This document shows positions 11,532 through 24,080 of a DNA stretch of 64,000 nucleotides, piece after piece. The stretch is from assembly GCA_025200525.1 (NCBI GenBank), contig CM045763.1, forward strand, positions 91,419,944 through 91,483,943, given 5' to 3'. Source of the DNA: Camellia lanceoleosa. Lineage: Eukaryota; Streptophyta; Magnoliopsida; Ericales; Theaceae. A program made the translations under genes and the position numbers. The notes under the pieces were generated by a model that was not told where the DNA came from, searched no databases, and saw nothing but the letters and a program-made list of their open reading frames with translations. Within the stretch, counting starts at the first letter, position 1. Each line of letters opens with the position of its first letter.

Positions 11532-14500
11532 TTTAGACACTCCATTTTTGACCGCCTTTAAGACTTGGGCTCCTCAGATTGATCACCTAGTGATGAAAAT
11601 TATGCTGTGCAAACACTCGATTTCCTCAATAAGAAGCCTCGGTTTTGAGTCTCAAAAGCCTACAAACCTTGCACCACTTTTTGACCAAAATAGATTTTTT
11701 TTCAAGCCTAACCACGCAGAGGCTTACAGGCCAAAAGGTGGCCAGAAATTAGTGGCCGACCATCCCTCATCTGGCCAGCCGGCCAAGTGTTTCGGTAGAA
11801 CAGATATTTGTTGCCAACTGTCTCCCTATGTGCATGCACTGCATCAGCTGGCTCAATACAGATATTTATGAGATATCAACCAATTGTTCTATATATAGAG
11901 ATCCATACCTTATGTTTTTTTGTTAGAAAAATTTGTGAAGTGCAAAATTCTTGAAAATCTCTCTCTCTCTCTCTCTCGCAAACTATATACACTCTATCTA
12001 TACTCCCTAAACCAAAATTTTAGGGCTTCTTACTGAGGTTATTTAGCTTAAATTTTAGCACTTGAGAGTGAGAATTTGTTGGTTTGTAAATCAAAGTGTT
12101 ACTCCTCTTCAAGAGGTATAACTTCTAACTTCTTTACACTACTTCTTCCCTACCTTTACTTGCTGTTTTTGGACTTTTTTCCACTGTTTTTATGGGCTGA
12201 AACTTGTGGCTTAAAGTTATCAAAGGTAAGAGGGGTAAACCATCTTTCTTTAAACCTTATTTTCCAAGCTTTTGCCCTTGTGTTTCCCATCTATTTTCGA
12301 ACTTTTTCCAACTATTTTTCAGCGTTTTTCAGAGGCTAAAAAAGTGGTTTTGAAGTCTCAAAAGTGGAGGGGTTAGCCACCCCTCCTTAAGCTTGTTTAC
12401 TAGCTTCATTTCTTCATTATTTTAGCTTACTTGTTCTAGCTTTTCCATGATAATTCCAGCACTGTTTTTGCTATTTTTAGGACTGCTTTAGTGTATTTAT
12501 TTGATTTATGCTTTGTATAGTAGACTTGTAGAGTGGTGGTCCTCATAGGTTTGTTGGTTTAAGCCTTAAACACTAACCTATTTGAGTTGATAGCATTTAT
12601 TTTATGCTTTTCATGCCTATGTTCACACATAATCATCTATGCACTCTCCCTCCTTTCTTGGCTTTTTATTTATTTGAGAGTTGTTTCAAACGAGTGTTGT
12701 TTAAGCTTGAGAAAGAGACCCTTCCATGCTTAATGGTTTAATCTCTTCGGAGGTTCATTACCAATGCATTATATCTCTCTGATGCCAAAACCAACTTCTT
12801 GTTTGGCACTTCTCTCCATTTAATGAACTTAATTCTCATTCTTCGACTAAAATGACTAAAGAATGGAAAGGTAACTAAAAAAGGCAATAAAATTGGACTA
12901 AAATGGAACAAGATAATAAAATCAAGTTGGGTTCAATTGGACGTTAATTGAACCCATTGAGTCTTGAGTCATTTCATAATTTTTTTAGTGATGATAATGG
13001 TTCAAAAATCAATGTCAACCATTTCCCTTGATCAGTTCTATGAAGGGAAAGAGGTTTGTTGGTCCTTTATTTTCACTTATTGAGCCATTGTCCAGTCGAG
13101 TCATGGATCATCATGCAACAACCTTATGACCATTAACGATTTGTGAACCGATTCTATCCTTCTCTTGATCTGTTTCATGATAAGGAGAGGTAGAAAGGAT
13201 AAACATCCCTTGAAAATACTCTGTTTCTATTTTGTTTCTTTTCTAATGCAGCAGGGCAGTTAGCAGCATGCCGACCACCCTTTGAATCTAGCCGACCACT
13301 TTCCTTGGCTAGCCGATCACTTCTTTTCAGCTAGGTAGTGTCATTTTTCCTGCAAAATAGAGCAGAAGTTAAGGCAAAACAAAAGTATTTTCTGCAGACA
13401 GAATAGTTCTGGCAGCAAAATAGAGACGTTTCCAGGCAAATGTTCTCATTGGCACGTGTGGTTCCTTAACCCCCGCTCGAGTTTAATTAGTTTACATAGC
13501 TCTTAGTTAATTAGTTAATTCCTTTGAACTGGTAATAGTTAATTACTTAGTTTATTAATTCCGTGTTGTAACTCATTAGTTAGTTTAATTCTAATTTGTA
13601 ATAGTGTTAGTTTAGCTAATTTATTTATTACTGCTGTAATAATTAGCTTAAAGTAGGGCATTCATTCGCATCCTCTTGTGTAATGGCAAATATGTAATAA
13701 TGTGTGTATGTCTTCCAATCCCCATTTCTTTCTCCCTTTTATTTACTCGCTTATAATGGATAGCATAAAGCATCATGTTTCCTTTAGCATATTCCATGAT
13801 TTGCATCCATTTGTTTCACATGCATAGGGTTCGGTACATCCTTCTAACTTCATGGTCGTACCTTAATTATGTGAATACGTGTTTCACTGCATGCCATCAA
13901 ATTGATTCATATGCCATGTTAAATAAACCGAACCTATTAGCTGCTTTTTTGCATGTTTTGCATTAGTCATTTGCATTGTTAGGATCATCCGTGTTTTCTA
14001 ACTTTTTCTTTTGGCCTGCCTCGACTACATGGGGTAAGCATTTTTTGTTTAGCATATTGCATATGTGCAATTGTTGCCATGTCAAGCATGATTACCATGA
14101 GGCTAAGTCCTTAAGTGATATACCTATTTGAATGCCTGTAGATAAAGGCTAATTGCTTAACTTGGGAAAATTTGACTAATGTACATATGAGCCCACTTTT
14201 TTTCAGGTGGCATATTCACAAACTTTTTCGAAACAAACATGAAATCAAAGCGTTCCAAATTTTATGAAATAGTCTATACTTGTATGCATCACATAGTAAA
14301 GATAGCATAATAATCAGAACAAGAGCATATATTGTCAATAAAAATCACATCATGATTAGTAGAGGTCAATCTTTGATCAGGTGAGGGGGGTGCTCAATTC
14401 ATGACCTTCCCCTCTCATACCTAAGTTCCCGAGTGGAGACACTTTGGTGATGACGGATAAGTGGCCTTTGGCATGAGTCACAGGTTTCCTAAATTTTCCA

Positions 14501-14708
14501 AAAGTATTTAGGTGGCGACTCTGAAATCTGGCAAAGCAGTCCATTTTTGGCATTTTGTTTCAAAATCAATTTTCCAAAAGATTTGCTGGATTTGAACTCA
14601 TTTGTGTTTATCTATTTCACATTGCACTTGTGAAATCAAATTCAGAACCACGGGAGTCCGAACTATAGGGCTAATCCTATCCAAGAGGAGCACGAAAAGC
14701 AAACTACA
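11532..14708 (+). mobile_element. LTR 'F', 5' LTR of plus-strand element 2
   Basis: It begins TTTAGACACTCCATTTTTGA (worn TGTAGACACCCC) and ends CTACA at 14704-14708, directly before a primer-binding site. TATATATA is at 11890-11897 and a CT tract at 11959-11977. GGCC modules are at 11750-11790 and 13268-13320. Its body matches LTRs A-D. U3 is short (about 360 bp to TATA, against about 920-960 in A and D). The left flank is the interrupted LTR G. Confidence 0.85.
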
Positions 14709-15528
14709 GTTTTTGGTGACTCTGCTAGGGAAATTAGAGAACTTGACTTGAACTTCATGATGTGAAATTTTATCTACATATATGTTCTTTGCATTGGTGC
14801 TTTAAGTCACTGTGTTTTCCATCTACTATTCCTGGACGGCTTGCTGGAGGCTTGCCTAAAAGGCTTGCTAAAAGGCTGGCCGGTCGTGGGCTTTGCCATG
14901 TTGGGAATACAACCCTTGGATCTGGACTACCACTGTACCGCTTGATCCTCCTTTCACTTCTTGGTGTTAGGTGTGAGAGGTATGTTAGGTAGTCTTGCTG
15001 AGGCATCCCTTTTAACCATTCGGCCTAGCTACATATAGTAAAGCCATAGTGACTGTTCCAAACTAAGACATGATGCTCACCCGTATGCAAGATTGCGTGA
15101 AACCGATTGATTGAAGTAGTGAAATCCTAATTCATGACAAAAGTAGGACAGGGTAACTGTACCCCCCTCATAGGGGTGTTTTGACTCTTTTTTAACTAGT
15201 ATGTGCTTTATAGTGAAACTGTACGAGAATGTTCATATCAGTGGCAGAGGTGGTATCTATTTTGGGGTGGAATTTAGTGTGGAGTACAGTCCTATAGCTT
15301 TGATCATGTCTGTGTTGATAACACCTCAGTTGAGGTGTTGTTCAGTTTATGATTATTGTTCTCTTTCTTTATTTCTTTTGCTAAGTAGTTTAAAACCATA
15401 GCTTTGGAAGATTCTGATATTCCCCAAGTACTCTAGACCAGTGCCGGAAGACTTTGCAAGGTCAGAAATCTTGTTCGAAGACAGCCGGTGTTTGCCTCAC
15501 TATCACCAGTTACAAGGCGAAGGACGAT
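14709..15528 (+). other. Primer-binding site and leader of element 2
   Basis: GTTTT then TGGTGACTCTGCTAGGGA follows the LTR directly and is the tRNA-Arg primer site. The leader to 15528 is conserved in all three elements (reverse strand at 31143-30334 and 11073-10300). Small open frames within it, such as 14762-14992, are not kept in frame in the other copies, so I call it non-coding leader. It probably includes the packaging signal, by analogy only. Confidence 0.75.
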
Positions 15529-15644
15529 CAGCCAATGTTCACCAGTGCTGTTCACCTTTAAGCTCAAATGTATTCAATCCAAATCAAGAATAGCCATCTA
15601 CTTCTAGTCCATCTCAAGAACAGTCACCTCTTCCAATAGCGCAG
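15529..15644 (+). pseudogene. Gag N-terminus of element 2, interrupted by element 1
   Basis: The frame reading SPLSSNVFNPNQE, a stop, then PSTSSPSQEQSPLPIAQ aligns with the Gag start of element 1 (30333 leftward: SPFGSLVSSPVQEQ). It ends at CGCAG, the target-site duplication. The same frame resumes at 35257 with QYSPANIEELILHLQQ. This fragment shows that element 1 landed in the gag of element 2. Confidence 0.8.
15640..15644. repeat. Target-site duplication CGCAG, left copy (element 1)
   Basis: CGCAG directly precedes TGTAG at 15645. The second copy is 35257-35261, directly after LTR B. Five-base duplications are standard for Ty3/gypsy integrases. Confidence 0.9.
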
Positions 15645-18600
15645 TGTAGCTAGACTTTTCGTGCCCTCTTTCGGAAGTCAAATAAGCCCTAAAGTATCAG
15701 ACTCCCGAGGTTCTGCATCTGATCTCACAAGTGCAATGTTAAATAGATAATCACCAAAGAGTCCAAATCCGACAAATCTTTTTGGAAAATCGATTTTGAA
15801 TCAAAATGCCAAAAATGGACTGTTTTGCCAGATACAGAGTCGTCACCTAAATGTTTTATTTTTGAGAAATTTGGAAAACCCATGACTTCTAGCAAAGGCC
15901 ACATGTTCGTCATCATCAAGATTGTCTTGGCTCGGGAACATAGGTACGAGAGGGAAAGGTCATGAATTGAGCACCCCTGCTTGCTCGATCAAAGATCGGC
16001 CTCTACTAATCATGAGATGAATCTTATCTACATTATATGCTTTTGTTCTGTTTATTAGGCTAGCATTACTATGTGATGCGCACACACACAAGTACAGACT
16101 AGTTTGCAAAAATTGGAACACTTGCTCTCATGTTTGTTTTTGAAAATTGTTTCAAATATGTACCACTTGAAAAAGTGATCTCATATGTACATAACTCAAG
16201 TTATTCCAATTCAAGCGATTAGCCTTCATCCACAGGCATTCAAGCAATTTATCATTTAAGCATTTAGCCTCATGGCAAGCATGCTAGACATGGCAACATC
16301 ACACACATGCAATATGCTAAAGCAAGAAAAAGCTCGCTTAGTACTCCAAGCCAAAAGAGAAACTAGTTAGAAAAATGCATGATTCCTAACTATGCGATAT
16401 GACTAATACAACACATGCGATATGTAACAAATAAGCTCGGCTACTAATATGGCATGTGAAGTAATTTGATAGCATACGGTCTAAGCACGTATTCAAAGAA
16501 GTATTAAACTAACACTGCAAGTTAGAATGATGCGTCAAGCCCAATGCATGCAAGACAAGTGGATGCAAACATGAAGTATGCTAAACAAAACATGATGCCC
16601 TAAACTAACCATCATAAGCTAGTAAATAAAAGGGAGAAAGACGTAGGGTTGAAAGACATACACGTTATTACAACATTTGCGCCCTCACGAAGGAGAGCCC
16701 GAATAGACTAGCTAGCTAACTAATTAAAGTTAAACTAATTAATTAACTAGCTATTACAAAATGAAACAAGTGAATTAGCTAAGCTATTTAACTAATTATT
16801 ACCACAACAAATTGATTAACTACTCTAGCTAACTAATTATTACAATAAATCAAAATGAACTAATTATTTACATGAATACCATATGAAAAGAGTGCTAAGC
16901 TAGCTATTCTAATTACTCTGCCTCAGGAAACGAGGAATGCTCTTGCATGAATGTGGTTTCCACTCGAAAAAGCCATTGTTTCTGCTGCTAAATGCTTCTG
17001 TTGCATAGCAGAATACTTGCATTGATTTCCAACTCCAGACCAACTACGTTTTGTTAGGGAAGTACACTACTGCATTTTACATTGGTGGCCAGCAAAGGGC
17101 TTGTTGTCCACAGAAGGTGGCCTGCCGGCCACTAATGCTTGGATTGTCCTGTTGCAACAAAGAGAAAACAGAGCAGGGACAAGGTATTCTCAAGGGTTTG
17201 TTTGCACAATTTACCCCTCCTTATCATTTGAACAACTCAAAGGAGTAGTAAACTTGGTTCACAAACCATCAATGGATGCAATTTCATTGTATGGTGGCCT
17301 ATGAACTAAAGTGTGCAAGTTTAATAAATGCAACAACACAAGACTCTTAAAAAATACCACCCTACCATGAATGATCAAGGGAAGTAGTTGACAATGAATC
17401 TTGAACCGTTTTCATCACTAATGAGTATGAAATGACTCAAGACTCAAGGATTCAATTAACGTCCGATTGAACCCAAACCGAGTTATTATCTTGTTCCATT
17501 TTTAGTTCAAGTTTTATTACTTCGTTTTAATTACCAGCCATTCTTTAACCAATTGAGTCAAAAGTGATCTTAAGTTCTCCAATGGAAAGCGGTCTCAAAC
17601 TCGGGCATGAAAGAGACATGATATCGTTGGTAATGAACCTCCAAAGGGATTAAACCACTAAGCATGACATGTAAATCTCATGCCTAAACAAACAAATAGT
17701 TTGAAACCACTTTCAAAGAAAAGCAAAAGCCAAGAAAGGAGGGAGGTTGCAGAGGTGATTAAGAGTGATCACAAGTATGGAAAATCACTAAATAAATGCA
17801 ATCAACTCAAATAAGGTGGTGTCTAAGGCCTAAAACACCAAACTCATGAGGACAATTACACTACAAGCATGCAAAACAAAGCTCAAATGCAACAAACATT
17901 TAAAAATAGTCTTAAAACAGTTCTAAATAAGTCCTAAAACATGTTGGAATTAAGACAAAAGATAGCTAGAATAATAAGCTAAAACATAGAGCTATGTAAG
18001 CTAGTGAACAAGACACAAGAAGGGGAGGCTAACCCCTCTAATTTTGGACTTCAAAAAGTGTTTTTAGCTACTAAAATAACTCTAAAATTCAATATTTAAA
18101 AGCTCAAAAAAAGGTGACAACAAGGTGGGAAACACAAGGGTAAAGACCTTGAGAGCAAGATGTAAAGAAGGGTGAGCCACCCCTCCACCTTTCTTGGCCT
18201 TAAAACCCAAGTTTCAACCCAAAATTTTAGAGTTTAGAAAGTCCAAAACCAGCCCAAAAATAGTAGAAAAAAATTGCTGGAATGAAGACAAAAGTAACTA
18301 AAACATGGAGCAATTTAACCTAGTAAACAAGCCAAAGGAGGGGTGGCTAACCCCTTCATTTTTGGGTCTTCAAAATATGATTTTTAGCCTCTGAAAAACT
18401 TTGAAATTCAGCGGTAAAAAGTTGGAAAAAATTTAAGGAAGAGATGGGAAACACAAGTGTAAAGGCTTAGAGAACAAAGTTCAAAGAAGGGCGGTTAACC
18501 CCTCTACCTGTAATAGCCTTAAACCTCAAGCTTCAGCCCATAAAAATAGTTGGAAAACACTTCAAAATCAGCAAGAAAAGATAAAAAAGAAGTACTGAAA

Positions 18601-19800
18601 AGATGCTTAAAATTATACCCCTTGAAGAGGAATAACACTTTTGTTCACAAACCAACAAGTTCTCACTCTCAAGGGCAAAAATTTGGACTCAATAGCCTCA
18701 ACAAGGAACGCTCTAATATTGGTTTAGGAAGTGTAGAGAGAGGGTGTATAGGTTGCATGATTGAAATAGAGAGAGAATTTCAAGTTTTGGCCCTTAAGGA
18801 TTTTTTTGTAACCTTAAACTATGAAGGAAGGTCCCCTATATATTGAAAAACAGCCTCTCAGGTCAAAAATATCAAGCTTGGAACAGCTGGAGCTTTTAGG
18901 GGATAGCTGGCAAAAAATATCTGTGTTTTTCACCAGTGGCCGGCAGGCCAGAAGTGTGAATTGCCAGCCACAAATGGTGGCCTTCCGTCCAGCTGCCGTC
19001 CACCAATAGTGGCCTCTTGGCCACAAAAAATTACTTCTAGGCCCGACTTCAAACGAGCATATCTCTTTCATCTAGACTCAGTTTTAGGCCATTATTGAGT
19101 CTAAATTAAAGCCACAGAAGTCTACTTTCCAATGGTGGTAGCCTTACATCAAAATTATAAGTGTCCAAAGAGATATGCCTATTTTAGTGAAGGTTGCTCA
19201 TTTTTATCTTAACCAGATTGATGCCTAACTTCAAACAGTCATATCTCCCTCATCCGGACTTGGCTTTAGGAGATTCTTAGGTCTAAATTGAAGCCCCGAA
19301 AGTCCACTTTCCAATGGTGGTGGCCTCACAACTAAAGTAAGTGTACAAAGAGATAAGCCTAATTTAGTGAAGGCTGCTCAGTTCTCTCTTAACGGTTTCA
19401 AGCCCAACTTCTCCCAAACTAGTTTTCTTCCCTCTCCTCCAATTTTCTTCAACTCCAAACCTATAAATAAGAAGTTTAAAATGTTTTTCAAGGAGTTTTC
19501 TTCTCTTCCATTTATTTCCAATTTGTTCTTACTCGGTTTACCAAAAAGTACATTTTTTAACGGAATGCGAGCCTCAGAACATCGTAGAAACATTTTCAAA
19601 AATATTTTGAAAGAGAGGGTTTTGAGGTCTAAAAAAAGTTTCGGTCCAAAATAGTTTTGGCTCGAAATGGGATGTAAGGTTGGGATTTAGAAGCTCTTTT
19701 TACTGAAGAAATCAAACATTTCCAGAGCATAACTTTCATCATCGAGTGATCAACTTGAGGCGCTTAAGTCTTAAGGGCTGTCAAAAATGGGGTGTCTACA
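15645..19800 (-). mobile_element. LTR 'A', 3' LTR of element 1
   Basis: On the minus strand it begins TGTAGACACCCCATTTTTGA at 19800 and ends AGTCTAGCTACA at 15645. The TATA box is 18837-18843 on the minus strand; GGCC modules lie at 18937-19021 and 17090-17140. U3 carries two copies of a roughly 183-bp block (near 19045-19410). The AT-rich TTAATTAGCTA stretch at 16700-16900 is shared with all LTRs here. No gene lies within it; open frames at 18550 and 19367 are in LTR sequence and recur in B. Confidence 0.9.
19045..19410 (-). repeat. Two-fold ~183-bp repeat in U3 of LTR A
   Basis: CATATCTCTTTCATCTAGACT near 19053 recurs as CATATCTCCCTCATCCGGACT near 19236. Between them both copies share CTACTTTCCAATGGTGGTAG-like and AAAGAGATATGCCTA-like words. 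The same doubling is in B (34505-34870) and D (50280-50640); E, F, H and I lack it. Confidence 0.7.
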
Positions 19801-20659
19801 GTTGCCCCTCTTTGACAGAGCTCGGAGTCATGAAATGACGTGAGTGAATGTGAAAGCCCCAGGCTACCCATTTTGATAAGGTCGTAAGACTTGGGCAAAC
19901 AAATAAAATGTAGATACAGTTGGTTGAACCCGAGGGTTGCCTACGTATCCTTTTGCAAGGAATCAAACTAACGTAGTTCAAGGGCAGAATGCAAAATGAT
20001 ACACAATATAACAAAACAATGTAATGATATACAATGTAATGAAATAGTCAAACCACAAGCAGTGCAAAACCACACAAATACCATAAAGGGATGGAGATGC
20101 AAAATCAAACTATGTTTTATATAGAAAAGAAGTGAGCACAGCCAAACAACGTCTAACACAGGTTAATTGCCTATATCCTCAATACTGGCCTCAGCGCAGC
20201 ATGAATGCTTACACATAACAAAACCATATTTTAATGTGAAAGGGGTGCGAGCACAAGCAAAACTATGTTTTTTATAGAAAGAGAAAGAGTACAAGTAATT
20301 GGGTGGCATGATATAAGTGAGGAATGATCTATTTGGGAAAAATAATGTTGAATGCTGAATGCTGAATGCAACAAGACAATATACAATGCAATGGATGCAA
20401 TGAATGCAATAAATAAGGGGCACAAGCCGAACCATATCTTATATAGAAAATGCAAGGACATAAAACAAACCATGTCTAATACAGAAAAAGGTATTGACAC
20501 CCTCAATACTGGCCTTAGCGCAGCATGGGTATTTACAGATGACAGAACCATGTTTCAACGAGGGAAAGGTATGAGCACATGCTAAACTAAGCTTAACATA
20601 GAAAGGATGCAGGTAATAAAACAGTATGATGTAATGAATGCGATGGGAAATGTAGTAGA
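19801..20659 (-). other. Polypurine tract and 3' UTR of element 1
   Basis: On the minus strand, CAAAGAGGGGCAAC abuts the LTR start TGTAGACACC at 19800. It is the only clean polypurine tract in the window and fixes element orientation. Next to it, the stretch reversed from 19920-20000 (CTGCCCTTGAACTACG, GTTTGATTCCTTGC) is nearly identical to 61955-61990 before LTR I. The rest is GCAATG/AATGCAAT-rich filler with no gene. Confidence 0.75.
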
Positions 20660-21925
20660 TGAATATTGTGACACACTCCAACCACACTGGAATCGCGAGA
20701 GGAGGAAGAACAAATTCTAAACATGCCAAAATCGCGTGAGGAATGGGACACTCAAACAATGCTAAAATTGTGAGAGGAGGTCCTGAGAAAATTGCTCAGG
20801 GTTGCATTCCACGCGTCCTGAGAAAAATTCCAAACACGCTGAAATCATGTGAGGAAGGGAGTACTCAAACCACGTTGAAATCGTGAGAAGAGGTCCAGAG
20901 AAAACTGCGCAGCGTCGCGTTCCACGTGTCCTGAGAAAAATTCCAAACATGCTGACATTGTGTGAGGAAGAGAGGACTCAAACCACTCTGAAATCGTGAG
21001 AAGAGGTCCTGAGAAAACTGCTCGTCCTGAGATAAATTCCAAACACGCTGAAATCGGGTAAGGAAAAGAACACTCTAACTACGCTAGAACCATGAGAAGA
21101 GGTCCTAAGAAAACCGCTCAGGGTCGCGTTCCACGCATCCTGAGATAAATTCCAAACACACTAAAATTGTGTGAGGAAAAGAACACTCCAACCACGCTGC
21201 AATCGTGAAAAGAGGGTCCTGAGAAAACTGTTCAGGGTCGCGTTCCACGCGTCTTGAGATAAATTCTAAACACGGTGAAATCATATGAGAAAAAGAACAA
21301 CCTAACCATGCTAAAATCGTGAGAAGAGGTCCTGAGAAAATCATTCAGGGTCGCATTCCATGCGTCCTGAGATAAATTCCAAACACGTTGAAATCGTGTG
21401 AGGAAAGGAACACTCTAACGACGCTGAAATCATGAGAAGAGGGTCCTGAGAAAACTATTCAGGGTCGCGTTCCACGCGCCTTGAGATAAATTCTAAACAC
21501 GGTGAAATCATGTGAGGAAAGGAACACTCCAACCACATTGAAATCGTGAGAAGAGGTCCTAAGAAAACCACTCAGGCTCGCGTTCCATGCATACTGAGAT
21601 AAATTCCAAACACGCTAAAATCGTGTGAGGAAAGGAACACTCTAACCACGTTGAAATCGTGAGAAGAGGTCCTGAGAAAACCATTCAGGGTCATGTTCCA
21701 TGCGTTCTCAGATAAATTCTAAACACGGTGAAATCATGTGAGAAAAGGAACACTCCAACCACACTGAAATCGTGACAAGAGGTCATAAGAAAACCACTCA
21801 GGGTCGTGTTCCATGCATCCTAAGATAAATTCCAAACACGCTGAAATCGTGTGAGGAAAGGAACACTCCAACCATGCTAAAATCGTGAGAAGAGGTCCTA
21901 AGAAAAGCCCTCAGGTTACAATGTT
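20660..21925 (-). repeat. Minisatellite array of ~113-bp units with several hairpins each (about 11 copies)
   Basis: The phrase AAATTCCAAACACGCTGAAA and its variants recur near 20717, 20829, 20942, 21035, 21148, 21263, 21376, 21490, 21603, 21716 and 21830. Each unit holds short inverted repeats: ACACG/CGTGT around CTGAAAT, a second CACG/CGTG, CTGAG/CTCAG, and CGCG/CGCG around TTCCA. It lies in the same place in element 1 as the arrays at 1.85 and 61.1 kb do in theirs, but the unit sequence is unrelated. Confidence 0.85.
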
Positions 21926-23061
21926 CCTAAACGCTACTCAGCATAATAGGATAAATCATACAAGATAACACAAGATGCAAATAAATGCAATAAGTGCGAT
22001 GATATGATACATGTTAAAAGCAATGTAGTGCATGACGTTTAGGGAATGCAATAAACAAGCAAAGCGGCACTTTAGAAAGCACCTCATGGGGTGAGTGGTG
22101 ATGAATCGCTCTACTCTGACAAGGATCTCCCTCTTGTGTTCTTCAAACTCTTACCATCAACTCACAGTTCAAAGCCCCTCAAATGCTGACAAGGGGTAAC
22201 CTCTGCATATAGAAGCCACGGATGTCGTTTTTTTTCCTGATCATATTCACAACTTTCCCTATTCTTTAATGGGTGACAGACTAGGTTGGTTTAGTATCCA
22301 GAATTGAGGTGCATACACGCTACCTCAACCTATGGGGTTGCCATATAGATTTCAAGCCGAGGATACACCCCTGGGTATTTAAACCAAACTTTAGTCTCGA
22401 AAATTCAAAACCTTTGTGTTCTAGGCATCGCCATTCAAACTCTAGTTTCCATCGTCGTAGTTGGTCTCCCAGGAACTCATTGCAAACACAGCCAAGATGC
22501 CTCTGATAGGGAATGGTGTTCGGAGATAACACTTTTGATTGCCATTCTGGCTTGAAGCAGGCTTGAGCTTGAGCTTGAGGTAGAGGTATACTCATACTCC
22601 GGAGAAAAGACAACCTTGAGAAGGTGCATCCAAAATGCAATCTCGGAATTTTCTGAAGTTGAAATTCACTAAGATGCTCCAAATTTTCCCTCTTCTCTTT
22701 TGCTTTGCAATCCGGGACCTATGTAGCTTTAGATAGGTTCTTGTTCAGCTGCTCTCTCTTTTGATCAAGGGTGGACCCTACAGTTTATAAAAGAAGGAAT
22801 TATGTTTTGTACATTATGTTGGGAATGGCATAGCATTCTGAGCATAGAACGATGTATTTTTTGAAATTGAAATTGAAATTGAAATTAATAATGAGTTCTT
22901 AACCGGGTATTAAGCCTGTGACTAACCACAGTACACCACGACTGAGCAAACGAAAAACAAAGTAAAGCAACCTAAACACGTCTATTTACACTCAAAATGA
23001 CTCAAAACAAGAATCTAGACAAGCAAGAACAACAAACACAACACTCGGATGTTTACCACCG
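21926..23061 (-). other. 3' spacer of element 1, no intact gene
   Basis: No protein motif is recognised. A (TTGAAA)-type run lies at 22857-22885. No PMD sequence is visible where the other two spacers have it. An open frame at 22320-22682 has no family features and no counterpart in the other spacers. Confidence 0.5.
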
Positions 23062-23480
23062 GTGGGAGACCTCTCAGTTCATGGGGAGCTTGCTTCTCCA
23101 GGTATTGTTTCCCACCCTTTCTTATTTTTGATTCTCGCATCACTTTGGCACTCAATCTCTATTTTCTCTAAAAAGCCCTTTCCTTACTTTTTCTCTCAGT
23201 GCACATCTCTCTATTCTTTAATCTCTCTAATTTTTTATCCCTTCTCAGTGTGTGGTCAATGGATAAGATGAAAGTTGTGGATCCTATAAGGGGAGTCAGA
23301 TATCCTGCACTATTCCAGTTCGTGCTTCACACTTGGTTCGATACCTCGTTGCTTGAAGGATGAGAGAGTTTTTGGCTTTTATTGCTAGCCTCAGCTGTGA
23401 CCTTTTTGGCGAGTACATTGATAACGAGGAAAAGACAAAAAACCTGACTCGACTATGCCTCTAGTTCATCATTTTGACCA
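23062..23480 (+). pseudogene. Remnant of the DUF7745-like antisense gene, with its intron
   Basis: This is the counterpart of 48371-48560 on the other strand. The end of an upstream exon (to 23101, CTCCAG) meets a GTATTG donor. A 147-nt intron (23102-23248) ends in CTTCTCAG. The next exon starts with a frame reading VWSMDKMKVVDP, against VWLMDKLKVVDP in element 2. Further in it decays. The intron is the same length in both elements. The gene is antisense to element 1, as its counterpart is antisense to element 2. Confidence 0.7.
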
Positions 23481-24080
23481 TTTTTGTTTTTTTGGCTTTT
23501 TGTTAAAACAACTTTGACCAACATGAGAGTTAGATTAACACGCTTGTTCGACTTTTTGCTTTGAAATCATGCAAGTCAGGTTGTGAGCACTAAAAATTTT
23601 CCTTTTTTGGGTCCAAGAAATGGCCAAGTTTTGGAAAAATGGAATAAATTTCAAGAAAATTAGTCAACTTCATTAAAAATCCTCAAATTTTTTTTTTTTG
23701 CAAATGGCCACAGCTTCACCAACATGGAATTAACTCTTGAGATGCGTAGCCTTAGATCCGAACTTGATTTCTCTTGCAGCTGAATCTTCTAACAGAATAG
23801 GACAATCGATTTTGAACGAAGATGAGCACGAAGATGAGCCAATTTGCACATGGATAGGATAGCCGGGTTTGAATAAGGATAAGCCAATCAACATGGATGA
23901 GACAAGCAGGTTGAAAATGGTTGGGGCCGAACTTTAGGATGAAGTTGTCTACGTATCCCAAAGATGGGAATCAGGTCGTATGTAGTTCCGGGGTTAAGGT
24001 GCACTCAGGTATTAACACTCTTCTTTTGCACTCTAACTTTTGCTAAAGTCGCCCTTCCGAGTTTTCAACCTTGCAACCTC
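23481..24080 (-). other. Post-pol 3' UTR of element 1
   Basis: Reverse complement of 47340-47740: shared words include GGATACGTAG, TTCCCATCTTTGGGAT and GGAAAATTTTTAGTGCTCAC. No coding sequence. A T run lies at 23690-23699. Confidence 0.65.

Noticed and set aside
14762..14992. Upstream ORF of element 2 leader (as in Ogre ORF1)
   Set aside because: Too short, and not kept in frame in the homologous leaders at 10.8 and 30.9 kb.
20660..21925. Centromeric satellite array
   Set aside because: Only about 11 units, confined to the 3' spacer of one retrotransposon in the usual array position.
22320..22682. 120-codon minus-strand open frame in the spacer of element 1
   Set aside because: No family features, and no similar frame in the spacers near 1 kb or 60 kb.
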